This document shows positions 16,278 to 25,704 of a stretch of 50,582 bases of DNA, piece by piece. Source of the DNA: Polyangiaceae bacterium. Lineage in GTDB: Bacteria > Myxococcota_A > Polyangia > Nannocystales > Nannocystaceae. Location: positions 1 through 50,582 of the forward strand of contig JALSIN010000362.1 of assembly GCA_026989935.1 (NCBI GenBank). Reading direction: 5' to 3'. Every line of letters starts with the position of its first letter. Position 1 is the first letter of the stretch. The notes beneath the pieces were generated by a model. It was not told the origin of the DNA, searched no databases, and saw nothing but the letters and a program-made list of their open reading frames with translations. The position numbers were made by a program, and so were the translations under genes.

Positions 16278-17690
16278 TTACCGGCCTGGCTCCGGCCGGG
16301 CGCGACCCGCAGCCTCCGAGGGCTCGGTCCGTGCCGCCACCCAGGCGGCCGCCTCGGCCTGGGGCACCGTGGCCTGCTCGCCGCGGGCGAGATCCTTGAC
16401 GGTCACGGCGCCGGCCGCGGCCTCGTCGGGCCCCACGATGGCCGCGAAGGGCGCGCCCACGGCTTCGCTGGCCGCGTAGGCGAGTTGCTTCTTGAGCTTG
16501 GCCTCGTCCGGGTAGACCTCCACGCGGAGCCCGCCCGCCCGCAGGGCCGCCGCCGCCGCGAGCACGGTGCGCCCGGGGACGCCGAACCAGCACAGCACGA
16601 CGTCCGGCCCCACGCGCAGCGGCGGATAGAGGTCGCGCTCGTCGAGCACCACCAGGATCCGTTCGAGCCCGATGGAGCAGCCCACGGCCGGAACGTCCTG
16701 CTTGCCGAAGATCCCCACGAGCCCGTCGTAGCGGCCGCCGCCGGCCACCGAGAAGCCGTAGCCGGTCAGGCGCACCTCGAAGATCGCCCCCGTGTAGTAG
16801 CCGAGGCCGCGCGCCAGCGCCGGGTCGAAGCGCACGCGCCCGGCGGCCTTCGTGACCGCGAGCAGGTCGAGCAGGTCCGCCAGCTCTCCGGCCGCCGCCG
16901 CGCCCTCGCCCAGGTCCGCGGCGAACGCCGCCAGCGACGCGCGTGGATCCTCGGCCCCCTCGGCCCGCGCCACGCGATCGAGCAAACGGGCGGCCGCCTC
17001 GGGCGCCACGCCCCGCGCGTCGAGTTCCGCGCGCACGCCCTCGGGGCCGATCTTGTCGAGCTTGTCGAGGGCGGTCAGGGCGGAGGTGCCGAGGGCCTCG
17101 GGCACCCCGGCCGCGGCGAGCACGGCGCGCAGCAGCCCCCGGTGGTTGAGGTGGATCGCCACGTCGTCGAGCCGAAGGGCCGCGAGCGCCTCGGCCACGG
17201 CCGACAGGACCTCCGCCTCGCAAAGCCGCCCCGGCGAGCCGACGGCGTCGATGTCGCACTGGTAGAACTCCCGAAAGCGCCCCTTGCCCGGCCGGTCCGC
17301 GCGCCAGACGGGCTGGATCTGGTAGCGCTTGAAGTAGCGCGGCAGCTTCGCGCCGTACTGGGCCACCACGCGGGCCAGCGGCACGGTCAGGTCGTAGCGC
17401 AGGGCCTCTTCGGACAGGTCGTCGGCCGAAAGGGCCGCCGCGTCCGCGCGCCGCCCGAGGGCCCGTGCGAGCGCCTCGCCGCGCAGGAGCAGGCGGTAGA
17501 TGAGCCGCTCGTCCTCGCCGTACTTGCCCGACAGCACCGCGAGGCTCTCCACGGCCGGCGTCTCCAGGGGCACGAAGCCGTAGCGCTCATACACCTGCCG
17601 CAGGACGGACACCACGTACGCCCGCCGCGCGACGTCACGGGGCAGAAAGTCCCGCATGCCCGACCGCGGCTTCGTGCTCGGGCGGCTCAC
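16278..17690 (-). CDS. hisS: Histidyl-tRNA synthetase
   Basis: This class II synthetase charges tRNA-His. The 470-residue protein shows LRYDLTVPLARVVAQY at about 98-112, motif 2 (RYQIQPVWRADRPGKGRFREF, 122-142), the histidine-specific stretch ARGLGYYTGAIFEV at about 293-306, GGGRYDGL at 318-324 and motif 3 GCSIGLERI at 338-345. A C-terminal anticodon-binding domain follows. It is some 45 residues longer than the E. coli enzyme. Start GTG 17690 overlaps the ileS stop as GTGA, so the two synthetases are translationally coupled, with ileS upstream. Confidence 0.97.
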   Translation of the reverse strand: MSRPSTKPRSGMRDFLPRDVARRAYVVSVLRQVYERYGFVPLETPAVESLAVLSGKYGEDERLIYRLLLRGEALARALGRRADAAALSADDLSEEALRYDLTVPLARVVAQYGAKLPRYFKRYQIQPVWRADRPGKGRFREFYQCDIDAVGSPGRLCEAEVLSAVAEALAALRLDDVAIHLNHRGLLRAVLAAAGVPEALGTSALTALDKLDKIGPEGVRAELDARGVAPEAAARLLDRVARAEGAEDPRASLAAFAADLGEGAAAAGELADLLDLLAVTKAAGRVRFDPALARGLGYYTGAIFEVRLTGYGFSVAGGGRYDGLVGIFGKQDVPAVGCSIGLERILVVLDERDLYPPLRVGPDVVLCWFGVPGRTVLAAAAALRAGGLRVEVYPDEAKLKKQLAYAASEAVGAPFAAIVGPDEAAAGAVTVKDLARGEQATVPQAEAAAWVAARTEPSEAAGRARPEPGR

Positions 17691-20600
17691 GACGGCGACC
17701 CTCCGTCGGCCCGGGCAAGCCCCAGGACCAGCCGCATCCCGTCGATCACGTCCTCGCGCACGTGCGGGCGGGCCCGCACGGCCGCCTCGGGCGGCCGGTC
17801 GATCCGCTCGGCCAGGGTCTCACCCGCCACGAAGCGCTCGTGCGCGGGTCGGGCGAGGGCCTCGCCGAGCGCGCCCTCGGCCCACAGCGCCAGGTGGATC
17901 CGGTCGGACACGTCGAGATCGGCCGCCTTGCGCAGGTTCTGCACGCGGTTGACCACCTCGCGCGCCCAGCCCTCGGCGCGCAGCTCGTCGGTGATCTCCG
18001 TGTCCAGCGCCACGGTGACGTCGCCGTCGGTCTGGGCCACGGCGTCGCCGGCGATCGCCCGCGTGACCAGGATGTCGTCCACCGACAGCACCTCCCCGGC
18101 CACTTCGACCGAGCCGCGCTCGACGGCGGACCGTACCTCCTCGGACGAAAGCGCCGCCACGGCCGCGGCCACCGCCTTCATGCGCTTGCCCAGCCGTGGA
18201 CCCAGGCGCTTGAAGTTCGCCTTGGCGCCGTAGTGGACGAACGAGGCGTCGTCGGCCCGGACGGCCAGCGCGTGCACGTTGACCTCGGCGCGCACGTCGT
18301 CCCCGAAGCGCTCGACCGCCGCGCGCACCACCGGGTCGGCCGCCGCCACGGTCAGGGTCGCCAGGGGGCGGCGCACGGCCACCTGGGCTTTTTCACGCGC
18401 AGCCAGGGCCAGGGCCACCACCCGGCGCACGATCGCCACGTCCCGTTCGAGGGCCGCGTCCACGGCGCCGGCGACCGGCTCCGGGAAGGACCGTTCGTGG
18501 ACGCTGGCCGCCCCATCGCCGAGCCCCACGTCCTGCACCAGGCGCAGGTAGAGCCACTCGGAGGTAAACGGCAGCACGGGCGCGATGGCGTGCACGATCG
18601 TCACGATCGTCGCGTACAAGGTGGCGAAGGCCTCGCGCTGCCCGGCCTCGTCGTCCCGCAGGCCGCGCCAGAACCGCCGCCGGCTGCGGCGGATGTACCA
18701 GTTGTTGAGGTCGTCGCACATGCGCTGGTACGCGGGCACCACGCGGTCGAGGTGGTAGGACTCGTACGCCTCGCGGATCTCCGCCAGGAAGCTCTGCGTT
18801 CGGCTGCGGATCCAGCGGTCGAGCGGGTGGGCGGGCGTCGCCGCCAGGTCCGCGGCCGACGGTACGAATCCCTCGGCGCGGGCGTACGTCACGAAGAAGC
18901 GGTAGGCGTTCCACAGGGGCAGCACCGCCGTGCGGACGGTGTCGCGCACCCCCTGCTCCGAAAAACGCATGGGCTCGGCCCGCACGGCGGGGCCGCTTAC
19001 GAGATAGGCCCGCAACGCGTCGGCCCCGTAGCGATCGATGACCTCGTTGGGGTCGGGATAGTTCTTGAGCCGCTTCGACATCTTCTTGCCGTCTTCGGCC
19101 AGGATGAGCCCGTTGACGATCACGTTCTTGAACGCCGGGCGTCGAAACAGTGCCGTCGCCAGGACGTGGAGCGTGTAGAACCAACCCCGCGTCTGGTCGA
19201 GCCCCTCGGCGATGAAGTCCGCGGGCAGGTGGTCCTCCACGTAGCGCTTGCGCGTCTCGTCGAAAGGGTAGTGGTTCTGCGCGTAGGGCATGCTGCCGGA
19301 CTCGAACCAGCAATCGAACACCTCGCGCACGCGCCGCATGGTGCCGCCGGGGGTCTTGTCGGACGGGAAGGTGATGTCGTCCACGTAGTGCCGGTGCAGG
19401 TCTCGGATCGTTCCGGGCGCGAGGCCGGCGCGACGCTCGAGCTCGGCCACCGAGCCGATGCAGACCATGTCGGACGGATCCTCGTCGCAGCGCCAGATGG
19501 GCAGCGGCGTGCCCCAGAACCGGTTGCGCGCCACGTTCCAGTCGCGCGCCTCGGCCAGCCAGTTGCCGAAGCGCCCCCGGCCGACGTGCTCGGGCACCCA
19601 GTGGATCGTTTCGTTGTTCTCCACGAGCATCCGCCGCAACGGTTCGACCTTCACGAACCAGGTGGACAGCGCCATGTACAACAGCGGTTGCTCCGTGCGG
19701 TAGCAATGTGGATACGGGTGGACGATGGTGTCCTGGTCCACGAGCTTGCCTTGCTCCTTGAGCATCCCCACGATGACCTTGTCGGCGTCCTTGGCGAACA
19801 TGCCGGCGAGATCCGGCACGCGCTCGTCGAAGACCCCCGACAGGGACAGGGGGTTTACGATGGGGAGGTTCTCGCGCCGGCCCACCTCGAAGTCGTCCTC
19901 GCCGAAGGCCGGCGCCTGGTGCACGATCCCCGTGCCGGCGTCCGTGGAGACGTAGTCGGCCGCCACCACGCGGAAGGCGGCGGCGTAGCCGTCCTGCGGC
20001 GTGCGATAGCGCTCGAAATAGGGAAACAAGGGCTCGTACGGGCGCCCTGCGAGGTCACGCCCCGGGACGCGGGCGAGCACCTCGTAGGGGCCGACCTTCC
20101 CGGCCTCGCGGTAGGCCGAAAGCCGGCTTTCTTCGAGGTAGGCCACCTCCCCCGTGTCCTCGAAACGCACCTTCGCGTACACAAGGTCGGGGTGGACGGC
20201 CAGGGCCAGGTTCGACGGCAGGGTCCACGGCGTCGTGGTCCAGGCCCACAGGAAGGCGTCCTCGTCCGCGAGCTTGAACCGCACCGTGATCGACGGATCC
20301 TGCCGCCGCTTGTGCCCCTCCTTGCGCGTGACCGGGTCGCGCTCCTGCGGCCCCTGGGCCACCTCGAAGTTCGAAAGCGGCGTCGCCAGCGCCGGCGAGA
20401 CCGGCTGGACCCGGTAGCCCTCGTAGACCAGCCCCAGGTCCCACAGCCTGCGAAAGACCCACCAGACGCTCTCCATGAAGGCGGGATCCATCGTCTTGTA
20501 GTCGTCTTCGAAGTCCACCCAGCGCCCCATGCGCCGCACGGTGGCGCGCCACTTCTCGACGTACTTGAGGACACCCGCGCGGCACGCCTCGTTGAAGGCC

Positions 20601-20980
20601 GCGACACCGTGGGCCTCGATGTCCGCCGCGCCGGCAAGCCCCAGCTCGTCTTGCACCAGCGACTCGATGGGCAGCCCGTGGCAGTCCCACCCGAACCTTC
20701 GCTCCACCGCGAAGCCGCGCATCGTAAAGTATCGGGGCACGATGTCCTTGATCGTCCCCGGCAGGATGTGCCCGTAGTGCGGCAGGCCGGTGGCGAAGGG
20801 CGGGCCGTCGAAGAACACGTAGGCCGGGGCCTTGCCCTCGCGCCAGGCCCGGGCGCCCCACTGCAAGCTCCGCTCGGGCACACCGTTGTCCTCCCAGATG
20901 CCCAAGATCTCCTCCTCGAGCGCAGGCAGGTCCAGGTGGGCGGGGGCGGCCCGAAACGTGGGGCGGTCGGCGTCGGCCAT
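17687..20980 (-). CDS. ileS: Isoleucyl-tRNA synthetase, type 2 (eukaryote-like)
   Basis: This class I synthetase charges tRNA-Ile. The 1097-residue protein has HYGH (68-71) as the HIGH motif, GWDCHGLPIE nearby, an editing insertion, and KMSKRLKNYPDP around residue 632 as the KMSKS motif. The form HYGH plus KMSKR followed by LKNYPDP is typical of the type 2, eukaryote-like IleRS. That class is generally far less sensitive to mupirocin than type 1, which is family knowledge rather than something shown here. ATG 20980 has GAGGAGA at good spacing. hisS follows with a 4-base overlap. Confidence 0.97.
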   Translation of the reverse strand: MADADRPTFRAAPAHLDLPALEEEILGIWEDNGVPERSLQWGARAWREGKAPAYVFFDGPPFATGLPHYGHILPGTIKDIVPRYFTMRGFAVERRFGWDCHGLPIESLVQDELGLAGAADIEAHGVAAFNEACRAGVLKYVEKWRATVRRMGRWVDFEDDYKTMDPAFMESVWWVFRRLWDLGLVYEGYRVQPVSPALATPLSNFEVAQGPQERDPVTRKEGHKRRQDPSITVRFKLADEDAFLWAWTTTPWTLPSNLALAVHPDLVYAKVRFEDTGEVAYLEESRLSAYREAGKVGPYEVLARVPGRDLAGRPYEPLFPYFERYRTPQDGYAAAFRVVAADYVSTDAGTGIVHQAPAFGEDDFEVGRRENLPIVNPLSLSGVFDERVPDLAGMFAKDADKVIVGMLKEQGKLVDQDTIVHPYPHCYRTEQPLLYMALSTWFVKVEPLRRMLVENNETIHWVPEHVGRGRFGNWLAEARDWNVARNRFWGTPLPIWRCDEDPSDMVCIGSVAELERRAGLAPGTIRDLHRHYVDDITFPSDKTPGGTMRRVREVFDCWFESGSMPYAQNHYPFDETRKRYVEDHLPADFIAEGLDQTRGWFYTLHVLATALFRRPAFKNVIVNGLILAEDGKKMSKRLKNYPDPNEVIDRYGADALRAYLVSGPAVRAEPMRFSEQGVRDTVRTAVLPLWNAYRFFVTYARAEGFVPSAADLAATPAHPLDRWIRSRTQSFLAEIREAYESYHLDRVVPAYQRMCDDLNNWYIRRSRRRFWRGLRDDEAGQREAFATLYATIVTIVHAIAPVLPFTSEWLYLRLVQDVGLGDGAASVHERSFPEPVAGAVDAALERDVAIVRRVVALALAAREKAQVAVRRPLATLTVAAADPVVRAAVERFGDDVRAEVNVHALAVRADDASFVHYGAKANFKRLGPRLGKRMKAVAAAVAALSSEEVRSAVERGSVEVAGEVLSVDDILVTRAIAGDAVAQTDGDVTVALDTEITDELRAEGWAREVVNRVQNLRKAADLDVSDRIHLALWAEGALGEALARPAHERFVAGETLAERIDRPPEAAVRARPHVREDVIDGMRLVLGLARADGGSPS

Positions 20981-21134
20981 GGTGGGCGTCTCCTCGTTGC
21001 GGGGTGCATCCCCCGTCCCGGCGCCCGGGTCAAGTCCCGCAGCCCCGCGCCCGCGTCCGCCCGGGGCGCGGCGGCCGCCGCCGGCGGGGCCCGGGCAACG
21101 CCCAAAGACGGTCCTGGCGGCCGTTTTCGCCCCG

Positions 21135-21163
21135 TTGCCGCTTTTCCGGGCCGGCGGTATCCT
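21135..21163 (+). promoter_or_regulatory. Sigma-70-like promoter for the lipoprotein at 21189
   Basis: TTGCCG (21135-21140), 17 bases, TATCCT (21158-21163). Transcription would start near 21170, leaving a leader of about 20 bases before the ATG. The layout matches the one at 6237. Confidence 0.5.
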
Positions 21164-21188
21164 GCGCTCGCTTCCAAGGGTCCCCACC

Positions 21189-22442
21189 ATGCCAACGTGT
21201 CCTTCGTCCGTCCCAGCCCCCCGCTCGTCCCGTCTCCCCGCCCTGGCGACGCTCCTTGCGCTAGGCGTGTCCACAGCCGCCTGCAACAACACGAAGCCGG
21301 GCGTCGCAGAGAAGTTTCCCTTCCGTGACGCGTGGAGGACGGAGATCGACACCGACTTTCCCTACCTCGACGGCGACGGGAAGGCACAGATCACCTCGAT
21401 CATCATCGGCGGCCGCACCTTCTCCGACAACTTCGCCAACCGCGGCGACGTCATCGTCAAGTTCACCGGGCCGGACAACCGCATCAAGGTCGAGGTGCGA
21501 CGCTTTACCTTCGCGCCGGACGTGGACGGCGCCAAGGCGGAATTCGACAAGCTGTGGCTTTGGGCCTACTCCGAAAGCCCGTCGTCGCCCAAGCCCCCCG
21601 AGCCCGACGACGACTCCCTGGAACCGCCCCCGGACCCGGCGGACGAGTCCCTCAACTGTGAAAACGGCTGGATGGATGGGTGCGGCATCCGCATGTACTA
21701 CTACGGGCAAGCGCAGCCCTCGCGGGCCGGTGCCGACATCCGCGTGACGCTGCCGGCGAGCTACCGGCACAAGGTGGACATCATCACCGAGGACAACGCC
21801 TTCGACGACGACTACCTCGATCGCGGCAACGTGTGCGTGGAAAACGCCAACCAAAGCGCGCTGTCCACCACCACGGAGAGCGGCCGCGTGTACATCCTCA
21901 CCTCCCGCGATCTCACACCGGGGCCCCTGTGTACACCGGCGCAGATCGAGGCCTGCGAGACCTGGACGGACGACAACGACAACCCCGCCGCCTGGCATCC
22001 GCAGTGCCCGTGCCAGTCGTTCGGCAGCCTGAACCTGTCCACGTTCGACGCCGGCGCCGCGAACATCACTGCGGACATCCCCGCCACCCTGTGGGCCTCG
22101 ATGAACCTCAAGAACGACGACTCCCCCGAGGCGGCCGGCGACTGCACGGCCACCATCGACCCGGCCTTGAACCCGGAGATCGACCCGACCACGGCGGACG
22201 TCCCCTACAAGACCCGCGGCGAGATCAACCATCCCTCGGACGCGGCGATCCAGGGCGGCGGGTTCAACATCCAGATGTCCTCGGCGCAGTGCGCCGTGAT
22301 CGCCTACACAGAAGCCCCCAACGACTACGTGGGCAAGGACAACAGCACGGACCAACCCGAGGAGGTCCGGGGCAACCTCGAGGTGTGCTCGGGGTGCCTT
22401 GCGGGCATGACCTGCGAAGACCTCCTGCCCTGGACGAAGTAA
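21189..22442 (+). CDS. Cysteine-rich predicted lipoprotein
   Basis: The 417-residue protein begins at ATG 21189 and has a signal ending in lipobox STAAC with Cys32. The mature part is acidic, with a Pro/Glu/Asp-rich stretch at about 127-155 (PPEPDDDSLEPPPD). It carries many Cys residues, including pairs near the C-terminus (CSGCLAGMTC), suggesting disulfides in an exported protein. I find no enzyme motif and cannot name a family. It is divergent from ileS and converges on the ALDH-like gene. The hairpin at 22465 follows it. Confidence 0.85.
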   Translation: MPTCPSSVPAPRSSRLPALATLLALGVSTAACNNTKPGVAEKFPFRDAWRTEIDTDFPYLDGDGKAQITSIIIGGRTFSDNFANRGDVIVKFTGPDNRIKVEVRRFTFAPDVDGAKAEFDKLWLWAYSESPSSPKPPEPDDDSLEPPPDPADESLNCENGWMDGCGIRMYYYGQAQPSRAGADIRVTLPASYRHKVDIITEDNAFDDDYLDRGNVCVENANQSALSTTTESGRVYILTSRDLTPGPLCTPAQIEACETWTDDNDNPAAWHPQCPCQSFGSLNLSTFDAGAANITADIPATLWASMNLKNDDSPEAAGDCTATIDPALNPEIDPTTADVPYKTRGEINHPSDAAIQGGGFNIQMSSAQCAVIAYTEAPNDYVGKDNSTDQPEEVRGNLEVCSGCLAGMTCEDLLPWTK

Positions 22443-22464
22443 CGGGCGCGCCGCCCTCCGTACG

Positions 22465-22487
22465 CGCACCGGCGATGCTCCGGTGCG
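22465..22487. terminator. Hairpin between convergent genes
   Basis: CGCACCGG, a 7-base loop and CCGGTGCG form a perfect 8-bp stem between the lipoprotein stop (22442) and the ALDH-like stop (22540). It lacks a U tract, so its terminator role is tentative. Confidence 0.4.
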
Positions 22488-22539
22488 ACGCCGGCGGGGC
22501 CCCCGGATCGGTCGGCGGGGCGGCAAGCGCCGCGTCGCA

Positions 22540-23580
22540 TCACACCGGGCGGGGCTCCGGCAGGCCGGGCGGCAGCCGGTCGGTCAGCAGCGCCCCGAGG
22601 ACCGCCGTGACCCCCGGAGCGATCAGGTCCCGGTCGTCGGGACCGAGCGCCCCGCCGAGGACCACGAGCACGTCCGCCCCCCGGCGCCGCACCCGGGCCA
22701 TCGCCGCCTGGACCTGCCCCGCGTCCGCGGGTACGAGCACCAGCATCGGACCGGCCCGGGGCCGGTCGAGGGCCTCGGCCGGCGCGGTGAAGAGCGCGGG
22801 CGCGAGGTAGGTCCGCGGATCTCCCGCCCGTGTAAGCAGCGCTCCCGGCACGAGCGTCTGCACCCCGTCGGCCTTCGACCAGGCCTCGATGCAGGCCAGG
22901 TAGGCGTCCCGCGTCACGGGATCGACCGGCCCCGAGAACACCGTGGGGTCGTCCGGCGGCCCGATGAGCGTCTCCACGAACAGTCGGCGCAGATAACGAG
23001 TCAGGCGCGCGGGATCGCCTTCGACCCACGCCAGGCGCACGGCCCGGGGATCCCGACCGCTGCGCCGCAGGCAAGCCCGCGCAAGCACATAGGCGGCAAG
23101 CTCCCGGTCCGCCCGCGCGCGCACGAAGGCCACGCGCTCGGCGGCGCGGGGGGGCCCGATGAACGCGGGGTCGTCCTCCGGGGCCGGTCCGGCCCCCGCC
23201 AGGGTAAACAGCGACGGCAGGCGCTCGGCGAGCTGTTCGAGCAGTGTCCTCGCAGGGCCCTCGGCGGGCGGATCCCAGGAAAAGACCACGGCGCGACCGG
23301 CCAGGAGAGCGCGGCAGGCCACGACCCAGGCTTCGAAGGGCTGGTCCGCACGCTCGTGGACCCGCGCGTGCGCGCCGTCGGCCGACCGCTCCGGCGGCGG
23401 GTGCGCGAGCAGGTCGTCCAGGCCGGCCAGCAACCGACCCACCACGCGGGCTCGGTCCCACGCAACCGCGGACAAGCGTTCGGTGAGATCTTGCGCCAAG
23501 ACGTCGCTCCACAGGGCCACGTCCCGGCGCAGGCGTTCGACGGCGGTTCGAACCCGGTCCCCGGACACCACCACACGCAC
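22540..23580 (-). CDS. Shortened aldehyde-dehydrogenase-like protein lacking catalytic Cys
   Basis: The 346-residue protein follows the order of landmarks of the ALDH fold. An N-terminal helix region leads to PFEAWVVACRALLAGRAVVF, matching the segment where ALDHs read PLW..ALAAGNTVV. Next come ERLPSLFTLAG (LP..GV..VVTG), ADRELAAYVLARACLRRSGR (the helix before the GQxC loop), and GPPDDPTVFSGPVDPVTRD (GDPLD..TDVGPL). RTYLAPALFT matches GYFVEPTVF. At the nucleophile position the sequence is GRDP, so the Cys is absent, and family length is about 480. It is probably a non-catalytic or degraded ALDH-like protein. GTG 23580 directly abuts the stop of punA. The assignment rests on remote pattern matching. 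Confidence 0.55.
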   Translation of the reverse strand: MRVVVSGDRVRTAVERLRRDVALWSDVLAQDLTERLSAVAWDRARVVGRLLAGLDDLLAHPPPERSADGAHARVHERADQPFEAWVVACRALLAGRAVVFSWDPPAEGPARTLLEQLAERLPSLFTLAGAGPAPEDDPAFIGPPRAAERVAFVRARADRELAAYVLARACLRRSGRDPRAVRLAWVEGDPARLTRYLRRLFVETLIGPPDDPTVFSGPVDPVTRDAYLACIEAWSKADGVQTLVPGALLTRAGDPRTYLAPALFTAPAEALDRPRAGPMLVLVPADAGQVQAAMARVRRRGADVLVVLGGALGPDDRDLIAPGVTAVLGALLTDRLPPGLPEPRPV

Positions 23581-24432
23581 CTACGGGGGCGTTCGCAACA
23601 GACCCGACAACAACCTCACCACCTGCGCCCGCACCGCTTGTCCCGTCGCCTGCACCTCGTCGTGGGAAAGCGCGTCGGCGCCGGCGGCGTTCGTCACGAC
23701 GGCGAGGGCCGCCACCTTCGCGCCCAAGAACCGCGCGGCGAGGGCCTCGTAGGTGGTGGACATCCCCACCACGTCTCCGCCGAGGATCCGCAAGGCGGCG
23801 GTCTCGGCTGGCGTCTCGTACTGGGGACCGCGCGCATGGGCGTAGACGACCTCGGGCAGGTCGGGCTCGTCCGGCCCGTGCGCGAGGCGCTGGATCGCCG
23901 CCCGCAGGCCCCGATCGTACAGGTTGGAGCAATCCAGGAAGTGCGGGCCCACCAATGGGGTGGGACCGAACAGGTTCATCTGGTCCCTCACGAGAGCCAC
24001 CTGGCCGGCGTGAAGATCCGGGTCCAAAGCCCCCACGGCGCAGGTGAGGACGACCCCGCCCGGCCGCGCGCCGACGACGGCGACCAGGGGGGCCACGCAC
24101 ACCGCGATGGGGTGGCCCTCATAGGGGTGGATCCGCCCCGTCTGGATCGCGACGCGCATCTCGGTGGTCTCGATCTCGGAGACGGACGGCACCCGAGCGT
24201 GCCCCGTCCGAAGCGTCCCGAACACCAGGCGGCCGCCGTGCCCCTCCACGCGCGGCGTCGGCAGACCCAGCTCGCGCAGCGGGACGTCGTGCTCGACCGA
24301 AAGCCCCAACGACGGATCGTCCGCCAGTCCGGCACCGATCCCCGAGCCGCCGACCACGTACCAGTCCGCGGCGGGATCCACCCCGCGGTCGGCCAGCGCC
24401 CGCAGCACGGTGTCGGCGAAGGAGCGGTCCAC
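23581..24432 (-). CDS. punA: Purine nucleoside phosphorylase (family 2)
   Basis: The enzyme splits purine nucleosides with phosphate into base plus ribose-1-phosphate in purine salvage. The 283-residue protein has VGGSGIG (phosphate loop) at about 27-33, RIHPYEGH (about 99-106), GPQYETPAE near 200-208, VGMSTTYEALAA around 220-231 and TNAAGADALSHDEV near 246-260, all typical of the trimeric PNP class. Start is GTG 24432, 9 bases after the kinase stop. The ALDH-like gene starts immediately after its TAG. The order dnaB, kinase, punA, ALDH-like gene suggests a shared transcript for at least the last three. Confidence 0.93.
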   Translation of the reverse strand: MDRSFADTVLRALADRGVDPAADWYVVGGSGIGAGLADDPSLGLSVEHDVPLRELGLPTPRVEGHGGRLVFGTLRTGHARVPSVSEIETTEMRVAIQTGRIHPYEGHPIAVCVAPLVAVVGARPGGVVLTCAVGALDPDLHAGQVALVRDQMNLFGPTPLVGPHFLDCSNLYDRGLRAAIQRLAHGPDEPDLPEVVYAHARGPQYETPAETAALRILGGDVVGMSTTYEALAARFLGAKVAALAVVTNAAGADALSHDEVQATGQAVRAQVVRLLSGLLRTPP

Positions 24433-24441
24433 GAGGGCAGC

Positions 24442-25494
24442 CTACCGCATCGCCATCATCACGGCCACGGTCGCGCCCACCCCGAGCGCCACACCCAGCA
24501 CGACCGCGACCAGCGTGACCGAGCGCCCGCGCCGGAAGACCGGCTCGCCGAGGTCGTCCGCCGGCTCGACGGGGCCGTCCGATCGCGTGGTCCGCAACGC
24601 CGGGGGCACGGGGGTAAGCCGCCGTACCTCCACGTGTCGTGGCGGTACCTGCGCGCCGAGCCGCTGCGCGATGGGCCCGAGCAGCGCGACGAGTTCGTCG
24701 AAGGTGGGCCGCACGTCGGGTCGTCGGCTCATCATGCGCCGGCACAGGTCGCTAAGCTCCGGATCGAACCCTTCGATCTCATACTTGAGCTGCGGGCGCT
24801 CGGCCTTGAGATGGCGGCGCACCACCGCGGTGTAGTGGTCGTCCGCCCCCCCCTTGCGAAACGGGGGGTAGCCCGAGCACATGTGGAACAGGCTGCACCC
24901 GAGGGCGTAGACGTCCGCGCGCGCATCCACCTCCTCGCCCATCGCCTGCTCCGGGGCGAGGTAGTCAGGGGTCCCCACGAACACGCCCGTGGCGGTGATC
25001 GAGAGGTCTTCCTGCAGCGCCTTGGCGAGGCCGAAGTCCGTCACCTTCACCTCCCCCTGGCGCGTGACCACGAGGTTCGATGGCTTGACGTCCCGGTGCA
25101 CCACACCGGCGCGCTGCGCCTCGGCCAACCCCACCGCCGCCTGCCGGATGATCTCCGCGGCGTCGCCGGGATGGAGCGGACCGCGCCGCTTGATCATGGC
25201 GCCCACGTCCTCGCCATCGAGGTACTCCATCGCCAAGAACGGTCGATCCTCGTGCTGCCCGATGGCGTAGACCTGCACGATGTTCCGGTGGTTCATCGCC
25301 GCCAGCGCGCGCCCCTCCCGCAGGAAGCGGGTCTTGAACTCGTTGGACTCCTGGTGCTTTCGTCCGAGGATCTTCAGGGCGACGCGCCGGTTGAGCTGCT
25401 CATCGAACCCCTCGTAGACCTCGCCCATCGCCCCCTTGCCGAGCAGGCCGACCACTCGAAAATGACCGATGTATTCCGGCAGCGCGTCGGCCAT
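24442..25494 (-). CDS. Hanks-type serine/threonine protein kinase, membrane-anchored
   Basis: The 350-residue protein has a complete kinase domain: glycine loop GKGAMGEVY (19-27), Lys41 in ALKIL, catalytic HRDVKPSN (133-140), DFG (153-155) and APEQ (180-183). The activation segment contains Ser and Thr (SITATGVFVGT). A roughly 50-residue linker follows, then one transmembrane helix at about 325-345 ending MMAMR. The kinase is cytoplasmic and there is almost nothing outside the membrane to sense with. I chose ATG 25494; an ATG at 25515 adds seven residues. TGCTAGAGT lies just upstream, so the kinase may have its own promoter besides read-through from dnaB. Confidence 0.94.
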   Translation of the reverse strand: MADALPEYIGHFRVVGLLGKGAMGEVYEGFDEQLNRRVALKILGRKHQESNEFKTRFLREGRALAAMNHRNIVQVYAIGQHEDRPFLAMEYLDGEDVGAMIKRRGPLHPGDAAEIIRQAAVGLAEAQRAGVVHRDVKPSNLVVTRQGEVKVTDFGLAKALQEDLSITATGVFVGTPDYLAPEQAMGEEVDARADVYALGCSLFHMCSGYPPFRKGGADDHYTAVVRRHLKAERPQLKYEIEGFDPELSDLCRRMMSRRPDVRPTFDELVALLGPIAQRLGAQVPPRHVEVRRLTPVPPALRTTRSDGPVEPADDLGEPVFRRGRSVTLVAVVLGVALGVGATVAVMMAMR

Positions 25495-25505
25495 GGGTGA
25501 CGCCG

Positions 25506-25514
25506 ACTCTAGCA
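25506..25514 (-). promoter_or_regulatory. Extended -10-like motif TGCTAGAGT
   Basis: It ends 11 bases before the kinase ATG at 25494 and would give a leader of only a few bases. If the ATG at 25515 is used instead, this motif would be coding. Confidence 0.35.
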
Positions 25515-25704
25515 TGGGGCCCGCGCGGGAGCACGCCCCGCCCCGAAGCCCTCACCACACCCTGCGTCGGATCCCTCGGCAACGACCAACCTCCGGGCCC
25601 CCCGGGGTTCTCTGCGCAGGGCACCGCTGCGGCCCCGGCGGAGAGCCGCCGCCCGGGGCGGCTACTCGGCTCGGTCCGCGGTCGGCTGGATCCCCCGCCC
25701 CTCG

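Noticed and set aside
17762-21328. 1188-codon plus-strand frame opposite ileS and hisS
   Set aside because: It is the antisense shadow of the ileS coding sequence, whose synthetase motifs are unambiguous.
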